A program made the translations under genes and the position numbers. Under the pieces are notes generated by a model. The model did not search any database. It was not told where the DNA came from and saw only the letters and a program-made list of their open reading frames with translations. A DNA stretch of 5,049 nt from an uncultured Mesorhizobium sp. (GTDB lineage Bacteria; Pseudomonadota; Alphaproteobacteria; Rhizobiales; Rhizobiaceae). The first letter of the stretch is position 1; every line of letters starts with the position of its first letter. Of this stretch, positions 1-5,049 are shown in pieces. The stretch is from contig CATMOC010000333.1 in assembly GCA_950071955.1 (NCBI GenBank), positions 1-5,049 of the forward strand. Reading direction: 5' to 3'.

Positions 1-926
1 CGGACCTCTTCGTGCTCTTCCCGCACGGGAAGGTGTCCGCCGTCCAGCGGCTCCAGATGACCTCCTCGTTGGCCGCCAACGTCCACGCGCTGGCGATCGA
101 GGGCAATTTCGACGACTGCCAGTCCATCGTGAAGGCGATGTTCAACGATCACGGCTTCCGCGACCGCGTGGGCCTGTCTGGCGTGAACTCGATCAACTGG
201 GCGCGGATCATGGCGCAGATCGTCTACTACTTCTCCTCCGCGCTCAGCCTCGGCGCGCCGGACCGGCCGGTCTCCTTCACCGTGCCGACGGGCAATTTCG
301 GCGACATCTTCGCCGGTTACGCCGCCAAGAAGATGGGCCTGCCGATCGAGCGGCTGGTCATCGCCACCAACGACAACGACATCCTGGCCCGTACCCTGGA
401 GACGGGCCGCTACGAGACGCGCCCGGTGATCGCGACCACCTCGCCGTCGATGGACATCCAGATCTCGTCCAACTTCGAGCGCCTGCTTTTCGAGGCGGCG
501 GGCCGTTCCGCCGAGGCTACGGTGTCGGCGATGCAGGGACTGAAGCAGTCCGGCGCCTTCACGATTCCGGAACGGACGCTGGCCGCGATCCGCGCGGAGT
601 TCTCCGCCGGGCGCTCATCCATGGAGGAAACCGCGGCGACGATCGCCGGCCCGCTCGCCGACTGCGATTATCTCGCCGACCCTCATACCGCCACCGCTCT
701 CGCGGTGGCGCGGCGGGAAGCGACGGGTTCGGCGCCGATGATCGTGCTGTCGACCGCCCACCCGGCGAAGTTCCCGGATGCCGTCGAGGCGGCGGCGGGA
801 ATGCGCCCGAACTTGCCATCATGGCTTGCCGGGCTTATGGAACGTGAGGAAAAGTACACTGTCCTTCCATCCGACGAAAAAATGGTGGAAGATCACATAA
901 GCAGCCGGGCCCGTACGGCGGCTTAG
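1..926 (+). CDS. thrC: Threonine synthase, C-terminal part (5' end outside window)
   Basis: Threonine synthase is the cytoplasmic PLP enzyme that converts O-phosphohomoserine to threonine and phosphate, the last step of threonine biosynthesis. The open frame runs in from the left edge (first full codon at base 3) and ends at TAG 924-926, giving about 307 residues. The family is usually about 460-470 residues, so roughly the first 150, including the PLP-binding lysine, lie outside. Family marks seen: FPHGKVSAVQ at the left edge, the phosphate-binding loop TGNFGD (GNFGD at 291-305), the TNDND segment just after it, DPHTA (678-692), and AHPAKFPDAV beginning at 756. The GTG at base 12 is an internal valine codon, not a start. 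The tail ending in RTAA is less conserved. The M16 peptidase gene follows after 23 bases with no terminator, so cotranscription is likely. Assignment to ThrC is firm; nothing suggests a broken gene. Confidence 0.96.
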   Translation, partial: DLFVLFPHGKVSAVQRLQMTSSLAANVHALAIEGNFDDCQSIVKAMFNDHGFRDRVGLSGVNSINWARIMAQIVYYFSSALSLGAPDRPVSFTVPTGNFGDIFAGYAAKKMGLPIERLVIATNDNDILARTLETGRYETRPVIATTSPSMDIQISSNFERLLFEAAGRSAEATVSAMQGLKQSGAFTIPERTLAAIRAEFSAGRSSMEETAATIAGPLADCDYLADPHTATALAVARREATGSAPMIVLSTAHPAKFPDAVEAAAGMRPNLPSWLAGLMEREEKYTVLPSDEKMVEDHISSRARTAA

Positions 927-939
927 GGAGTACGAGGAG
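926..939 (+). promoter_or_regulatory. Ribosome binding site of the M16 peptidase gene
   Basis: A purine-rich stretch lies between the thrC stop and the next ATG. GAGGAG at 934-939 is a close match to the Shine-Dalgarno core and lies 10 bases before the ATG at 950. A second purine run, AGGGAG at 925-930, overlaps the thrC stop codon and is too far away to be the main site. This supports ATG 950 as the start and is compatible with translational coupling to thrC. Confidence 0.7.
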
Positions 940-949
940 TTCACCATAT

Positions 950-2242
950 ATGGGAGTTGAGGTAAGCCGTCTGTCGAACGGCCTGACGGTTGCAACCGAA
1001 AACCTTCCCCACATCGAGACCGTCGCCCTCGGGGTCTGGGTCAGGTCCGGATCCCGCAACGAACGCGACGACGAACACGGGATCGCCCATCTGCTCGAGC
1101 ACATGGCGTTCAAGGGAACGGGCAGCCGCTCCGCCTGGGACATCGCGTCGCAGATCGAGGACGTGGGCGGGGAAATCAACGCCGCGACGAGCGTCGAGAC
1201 GACGTCGTTCTACGCCAGGGTGCTGCGCGACGACATCCCGCTCGCGATCGACCTATTGGCGGACATCCTGATGGATTCGCGCTTCGACGCCGACGAGCTG
1301 GCGCGCGAGCAGCACGTCATCCTGCAGGAGATCGGCGCCGCGCACGACACGCCCGACGACATCGTCTTCGACCGTTTCACCGAAACGGCCTTCCGACACC
1401 AGACGCTCGGCCGCTCGATCCTGGGCACGCCCGAGACGGTCCAGTCGTTCACGCCGCGGCAGATCCACGATTTCATGGCGCGGCAGTACGGCGCCGACCG
1501 GATGGTCGTGGTCGCGGCGGGCGCGGTGAAACACGACGAGTTCGTCCGCGAAGTCGAGAAGCGGCTCGGCTCGTTTCGCGAGAAGGCGCCGGGCGAAGCA
1601 CCTTCCAGCGCCAACTATGTCGGCGGCGACCACAGGGAAGACCGCGACCTCATGGATGCCCAGATCGTGCTGGGCTTCGAGGGACGCGCCTACCACGTGC
1701 GCGACTTCTACGCCTCGCAGCTGCTGTCGATGATCCTCGGTGGCGGTATGTCTTCGCGGCTCTTCCAGGAAGTGCGAGAAAAGCGCGGCCTGTGCTATTC
1801 CGTCTATGCCTTCCACTGGGGCTTTTCCGATACCGGCGTCTTCGGGATCCACGCCGCCACCGGCAAGGAGGACATCGAGGAACTGGTCCCGGTCCTGCTC
1901 GGCGAGTTGCAGAAGACCGGCGACTTCATCCACATGGACGAGCTCAACCGCGCGCGGGCGCAGTATCGGGCGGGCCTCATGATGTCGAGCGAGAGCGCGG
2001 CGAGCCGGGCTTCCCAGATCGCGCGGCAGATCATGCTGTTTGGACGCCCCGTGTCGAAGGAAGAGCTGATGGAAAGGCTGTCCGGCATCACGATCGAGCG
2101 GCTGACCGATCTCTCCTCGCGGCTCTTTTCCACGAAGCCGACCATCGCGGCGGTCGGACCGGTGGGAACGCTGGCTGGCTTCGAGGACATTTCGGGCATG
2201 CTCTCCGCGCCGCCGTTCGCCATGCGCAAGCTCGCCGTCTGA
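950..2242 (+). CDS. M16 family zinc metallopeptidase (processing-peptidase type)
   Basis: This is a complete 430-residue peptidase of MEROPS family M16, clan ME, related to the beta subunit of mitochondrial processing peptidase and to Bacillus YmxG/MlpA. The inverted zinc motif HxxEH is at residues 47-51 (HLLEH, bases 1088-1102). The third zinc ligand is expected 76 residues after the last histidine and is found as E127 (bases 1328-1330) in HVILQEIGA; E120 is the other conserved acid of this helix. The C-terminal M16 half (about 165-410) carries the glycine-rich GGGMSSRLFQEVREKRGLCYSVYAF pattern at 264-288, split here only for reference, with the conserved arginine and tyrosine that contact substrate in this family. 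No signal peptide or membrane segment is seen, so it should be cytoplasmic. Length and both halves match single-gene bacterial members. The substrate cannot be told from sequence. Rhizobial relatives are often named mpp or processing protease; I assign no symbol. Confidence 0.95.
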   Translation: MGVEVSRLSNGLTVATENLPHIETVALGVWVRSGSRNERDDEHGIAHLLEHMAFKGTGSRSAWDIASQIEDVGGEINAATSVETTSFYARVLRDDIPLAIDLLADILMDSRFDADELAREQHVILQEIGAAHDTPDDIVFDRFTETAFRHQTLGRSILGTPETVQSFTPRQIHDFMARQYGADRMVVVAAGAVKHDEFVREVEKRLGSFREKAPGEAPSSANYVGGDHREDRDLMDAQIVLGFEGRAYHVRDFYASQLLSMILGGGMSSRLFQEVREKRGLCYSVYAFHWGFSDTGVFGIHAATGKEDIEELVPVLLGELQKTGDFIHMDELNRARAQYRAGLMMSSESAASRASQIARQIMLFGRPVSKEELMERLSGITIERLTDLSSRLFSTKPTIAAVGPVGTLAGFEDISGMLSAPPFAMRKLAV

Positions 2243-2269
2243 GCCGCCGTCGCGGCCTGCCGGCAGTCC
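2243..2269 (+). repeat. Two adjacent inverted repeats in the M16-GNAT gap
   Basis: The 27-base gap is almost wholly made of two self-complementary units. GCCGC at 2243-2247 pairs with GCGGC at 2252-2256 across a 4-base loop. Directly after it, CTGCCGGCAG at 2257-2266 is a perfect 10-base palindrome ending three bases before the ATG at 2270. There is no T-run, so it is not a rho-independent terminator. No Shine-Dalgarno-like purine run is present in the gap. The repeats are seen directly; any role (RNA structure or protein binding) is unproven, and short GC-rich palindromes are common in this kind of genome. Confidence 0.35.
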
Positions 2270-2881
2270 ATGCTGAGCCTGCCCCATTTCGGACGAGAGC
2301 TGCCCCGGGTGACCGGCGAACGGGTCGTTCTGCGATTTCCACAGAAATCGGACTTCGCGGAGTGGGCCGCGTTGCGGCGGCAAAGCCGCGGCTTCCTCGA
2401 ACGATGGGAGCCGAAATGGGCGAGCGACGAGCTGGAGCGATCGGCATGGCACCTGCGGGTGCGCCGCTACCGCGAGGAATTCTTCCGGGGCAATGGCGTG
2501 CCCTTCCTCATCGTCCTCAAGCAGACGGGCGAGATCGTCGGCGGCATTTCCTTGGGGAACATCCGCCGGGGCGTCGCCCAGAGCGGCCAGATCGGCTACT
2601 GGATGGGCGAGCCGTTCGCGGGACGCGGGCTGATGGCGGAGGCGGTGCGGCTGGTGGTCGGCCACTGCTTCGGCCCGCTGCGGCTGCACCGAATCGAGGC
2701 CGCCTGCATCCCCGGCAACGAGCGCTCCGTGCGCGTGCTTGAAAAAGCCGGATTTACCCGCGAAGGCCTCTTGCGGTCCTACCTCAAGATCAACGGCATG
2801 TGGCAGGACCACTACCTTTACTCGCTGTTGGCCGAAGAGTATCACGTGCAGGAATATCGGGATCAGGCGGTTGGAAGTTGA
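2270..2881 (+). CDS. GNAT family N-acetyltransferase, RimJ/RimL type
   Basis: This is a complete 203-residue acetyltransferase of the GNAT superfamily, RimJ/RimL branch (COG1670), which moves acetyl from acetyl-CoA to an amino group, often the N-terminal amine of a protein such as a ribosomal protein. The fold is readable throughout: first strand GERVVLRFPQKSDFAEW (16-32), central strands around 79-96, the strand IGYWMG (108-113), acetyl-CoA loop and helix FAGRGLMAEAV (116-126), then HRIEAACIPGN (140-150) and ERSVRVLEKAGF (151-162), ending with the usual GMWQDHYLYSLL (176-187). The ATG at 2270 lacks a good Shine-Dalgarno. GTG 2309 (residue 14), with GAGAG at 2295-2299, is a possible alternative, but the longer N-terminus resembles rhizobial relatives as I recall them. 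It lies 27 bases after the peptidase gene and overlaps the next gene, so it fits an operon. The true substrate is unknown; acetylation of ribosomal protein S5 is known for E. coli RimJ only. Confidence 0.92.
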   Translation: MLSLPHFGRELPRVTGERVVLRFPQKSDFAEWAALRRQSRGFLERWEPKWASDELERSAWHLRVRRYREEFFRGNGVPFLIVLKQTGEIVGGISLGNIRRGVAQSGQIGYWMGEPFAGRGLMAEAVRLVVGHCFGPLRLHRIEAACIPGNERSVRVLEKAGFTREGLLRSYLKINGMWQDHYLYSLLAEEYHVQEYRDQAVGS

Positions 2882-5049
2882 ATCGAGACACCGGCAACCG
2901 CCAAAGGCCCTGCTGACGGCCCTTGCCGCTCTCCTCTTGGCCGTCGTCGCTTTCGTCTTCCCGGCGATGGCGATCGAGCCAATCAAGATATCGCGCGACG
3001 ACGTCGCACTCGACCTCTCGGGCGCGCTCGACTTCCATCCGAACCAGGGCGCGAACTTCCAGATCTCCACCGCTCCGGGCATCGACGGCATCGTGCGGCG
3101 CATCGAGGTGGAGGCGAAGGACCAGAAATCGAGCGGCGACTGGGCGGTCTTCGCCCTTGCCAACACCACCGACCAGCAGCTCGACAGGTTGATCGTGGCG
3201 CCGCACTACCGGCTGGTCGGTTCCGGCATCATCTGGCCGGACCTCGGCTCCAGCCGCATCGCGGCGATCACGCCGAGCGAGGGTTTTGCACTCGACCGCC
3301 AGCCGAGCCCGGACGCCGACGTCTTCCTGCTCACACTCAATCCGGGTTCCGTGGTGACGTTCATCGCCGATCTCGGCTCGCCGGAGGTCCCGCAGGTCTA
3401 CCTCTGGGAGCCGGAAGCCTACAAGGACACCGTCAATTCCTACACGCTCTACCGCGGCATCGTCATCGGGATCGCCGGACTGCTTGCGCTCTTCCTGACG
3501 ATCCTGTTTGTGGTGAAGGGCACCTCCATGTTTCCCGCCACCGCGGCACTCGCCTGGGCAGTGCTGGCCTATATCTGCGTCGACTTCGGCTTCCTGACCA
3601 AGGTGATCGAGATAGCGCCCGGCAACGAGCAGATCTGGCGGGCGGGAACGGAGGTGGCGCTCGCCGGCACCTTCGTGGTGTTCCTGTTCGCCTACCTCAA
3701 CCTCAACCGCTGGCACGGCCATTTCAGCTACGGGGCGGTCGCCTGGATCCTCGGCCTGATGATGATCGCCGGCGTCGCCGTGATCGATCCCTCGATCGCG
3801 GCCGGCATCGCGCGCATCTCCTTCGCCACCACGGCCGTCGTCGGCATCTTCCTCATCGTCCTCCTCGGCTTCCGCGGCTACGACCGGGCCATCATGCTCG
3901 TGCCGAGCTGGCTGATGGTGCTCGTCTGGCTGGTCGGCGCGTGGATGGCGATCACGGGGCTGCTCGACAACGACATCGTGCAGCCGGCGCTCGGCGGCGG
4001 GCTGATCCTCATCATCCTCCTGATCGGCTTCACGGTCATGCAGCACGCGTTTTCGGGCGGGGCGCTGCACCAGGGCCTGTTCAGCGACATGGAGCGCCAG
4101 GCGCTTGCGATCACCGGGTCCGGCGACATCGTGTTCGACTGGGACGTGCTGCGGGACCGCGTGGTCACGCGGCCCGACATCGGCGAGCCCCTCGGCCTCG
4201 CGCTCAACAGCCTGCACGGCCCGGCGCGGAACTGGCTGCCGGCGCTTCACCCGGACGATCGGGACACGTTCCGAACGACTCTCGACATGGTGCTGGAGCA
4301 CCGGCGCGGCCGCGTCTCGCTGAGCTTCCGCCTGCGCGGCGCCGACGGCTACTATCACTGGTACCATCTGCGCGCGCGGCCGGTGATCGGCTCGGACGGC
4401 GAGATCATCCGCTGCGTGGGCACACTCTTCGACGTGACGGAACAGAAGAAGGCGGAGGAGCGGCTTCTCCACGACGCCGTCCACGACAATCTGACCGGAC
4501 TGCCGAACCGCGAACTCTTCATGAACCGGCTGGAGACCGTCATCTCCATCGCGCGGACCGAGGAAACCGTCAGGCCGACGGTCTTCATCATCGACATCGA
4601 TCGCTTCAAGCAGGTCAACGAAGGGCTCGGCATGTCGGCGGGCGACACGATGCTCCTGACGATCGCGCGCCGGCTGCACAGGCTCCTGAAGCCGAACGAC
4701 TCGCTGTCGCGGCTTTCCGGCGATCAGTTCGGCCTGATCCTGCTGTCGGAGCTCAATCCTGCCCGGGTCGCGGCCTTCGCGGACGCCGTCAAGCAGGCGA
4801 TCCGCGCGCCGATCAACTTCGCCAAGCGCGACATCGTGCTCACAGCCTCGCTCGGCCTCATCTCGTGGACGTCGCCGCAGACGACGGCCGAGGACATGAT
4901 GAAGGACGCGGAACTGGCCATGCACCAGGCCAAGCGCTTCGGCGGCGACCGCATCGAACCCTTCCGGCCGGCGTTCCGCGCCTACGGGACCGACCGGCTG
5001 CAGCTCGAATCCGACCTGCGGCGGGCGCTGGAACGTGGCGAGTTCCGCC
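2871..5049 (+). CDS. Membrane-bound PAS-GGDEF(-EAL) cyclic-di-GMP signalling protein, 3' end outside window
   Basis: The frame is open to the right edge: 726 residues from a TTG start at 2871. Residues 1-34 look like a signal peptide (basic start, hydrophobic 13-30, AMA before a cut at 34/35). Residues 35-190 are a beta-rich periplasmic domain. Seven likely membrane helices follow at about 196-215, 222-242, 258-276, 287-305, 313-333, 341-362 and 374-394, a 7TMR-DISM-like layout that places the rest in the cytoplasm. A PAS/PAC domain spans about 408-527 (HPDDR at 460-464, FDVTEQKKAEERL at 520-532). The GGDEF domain spans 534-695: HDNLTGLPNR (538-547), metal/GTP residues D575, N583, D592 and D618. 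The signature is SGDQF (616-620, bases 4716-4730) instead of GGDEF, and the product-inhibition site is KPND (607-610) instead of RxxD. RLQLESDLRRALERGEF (709-725) is the typical start of an EAL phosphodiesterase domain, whose catalytic part is outside. TTG was chosen because no in-frame ATG or GTG lies between 2760 and 2967, and ATG 2967 would remove the signal peptide. A clear Shine-Dalgarno is lacking (AGGA at 2850-2853 is distant). The start overlaps the acetyltransferase gene by 11 bases, suggesting translational coupling. Domain calls are firm; start site and 7TMR-DISM naming are less so. Confidence 0.9.
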   Translation, partial: MEVESRHRQPPKALLTALAALLLAVVAFVFPAMAIEPIKISRDDVALDLSGALDFHPNQGANFQISTAPGIDGIVRRIEVEAKDQKSSGDWAVFALANTTDQQLDRLIVAPHYRLVGSGIIWPDLGSSRIAAITPSEGFALDRQPSPDADVFLLTLNPGSVVTFIADLGSPEVPQVYLWEPEAYKDTVNSYTLYRGIVIGIAGLLALFLTILFVVKGTSMFPATAALAWAVLAYICVDFGFLTKVIEIAPGNEQIWRAGTEVALAGTFVVFLFAYLNLNRWHGHFSYGAVAWILGLMMIAGVAVIDPSIAAGIARISFATTAVVGIFLIVLLGFRGYDRAIMLVPSWLMVLVWLVGAWMAITGLLDNDIVQPALGGGLILIILLIGFTVMQHAFSGGALHQGLFSDMERQALAITGSGDIVFDWDVLRDRVVTRPDIGEPLGLALNSLHGPARNWLPALHPDDRDTFRTTLDMVLEHRRGRVSLSFRLRGADGYYHWYHLRARPVIGSDGEIIRCVGTLFDVTEQKKAEERLLHDAVHDNLTGLPNRELFMNRLETVISIARTEETVRPTVFIIDIDRFKQVNEGLGMSAGDTMLLTIARRLHRLLKPNDSLSRLSGDQFGLILLSELNPARVAAFADAVKQAIRAPINFAKRDIVLTASLGLISWTSPQTTAEDMMKDAELAMHQAKRFGGDRIEPFRPAFRAYGTDRLQLESDLRRALERGEFR

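Noticed and set aside
12..14. GTG as a start codon of a short threonine synthase
   Set aside because: The frame is open to the left edge and the residues before it (DLF) continue the conserved threonine synthase sequence, so this is an internal valine codon of a gene cut by the window.
2243..2269. Rho-independent terminator between the peptidase and acetyltransferase genes
   Set aside because: The hairpins are short and not followed by a T-run, and the next gene starts at once, so termination here is unlikely.
1792..2742. Plus-strand open frame of 316 codons across the M16-GNAT junction
   Set aside because: It is in a different frame from both recognised genes, is rich in R, G, A and P, and has no motif. 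It is a shadow frame, not a fusion or frameshift product.
2881..2966. Intergenic region with a promoter before an ATG 2967 start
   Set aside because: The stretch reads as a coding N-terminal signal peptide in the frame of the downstream gene, and no convincing -35/-10 pair was seen.
1253..3169. Minus-strand open frame of 638 codons opposite the peptidase and acetyltransferase genes
   Set aside because: It spans three well-supported + strand genes, has low-complexity charged composition and shows no family motif. It is a third-position GC artefact.
2790..4925. Minus-strand open frame of 711 codons opposite the signalling gene
   Set aside because: Its product is a monotonous mix of D, R, H, E, P and A without recognisable domains, as expected of the complement of a high-GC gene. 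The + strand frame here encodes clear signal peptide, membrane, PAS and GGDEF features.

Overview
The window reads as ordinary chromosomal DNA from a high-GC alphaproteobacterium, most likely in the Hyphomicrobiales (Rhizobium/Mesorhizobium/Phyllobacteriaceae type). This rests on strong G/C preference at third codon positions, on the closeness of the threonine synthase, M16 peptidase and RimJ-like proteins to rhizobial versions as I remember them, and on the gene order thrC - M16 peptidase - GNAT acetyltransferase - GGDEF/EAL protein, which I recall from rhizobia. I could not check this order by a search.

All four genes are on the + strand and nearly fill the window. (1) Bases 1-926 hold the C-terminal two thirds of threonine synthase (thrC), cut by the left edge. 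(2) Bases 950-2242 hold a complete 430-residue zinc peptidase of family M16 (processing-peptidase type), 23 bases after thrC and with a good ribosome binding site. (3) Bases 2270-2881 hold a complete 203-residue GNAT N-acetyltransferase of the RimJ/RimL type, 27 bases further on. (4) From about 2871 to the right edge runs the first 726 residues of a large membrane signalling protein. It has a signal peptide, a periplasmic domain, seven membrane helices, a PAS domain and a degenerate GGDEF domain, with the start of what should be an EAL domain at the edge. Its start appears to be a TTG overlapping the acetyltransferase gene by 11 bases.

The short gaps, the overlap and the lack of any visible terminator suggest one transcription unit driven from upstream of the window. 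The products do not form an obvious pathway: threonine biosynthesis, proteolysis, protein acetylation and cyclic-di-GMP turnover. The link may be shared housekeeping expression rather than shared function. No RNA genes, mobile elements, CRISPR arrays or stretches over 300 bases without a gene were seen. I did not find a new biological system. The most informative details are in the signalling protein: an altered GGDEF active site (SGDQF), an altered inhibitory site (KPND) and a 7TMR-DISM-like sensor region.
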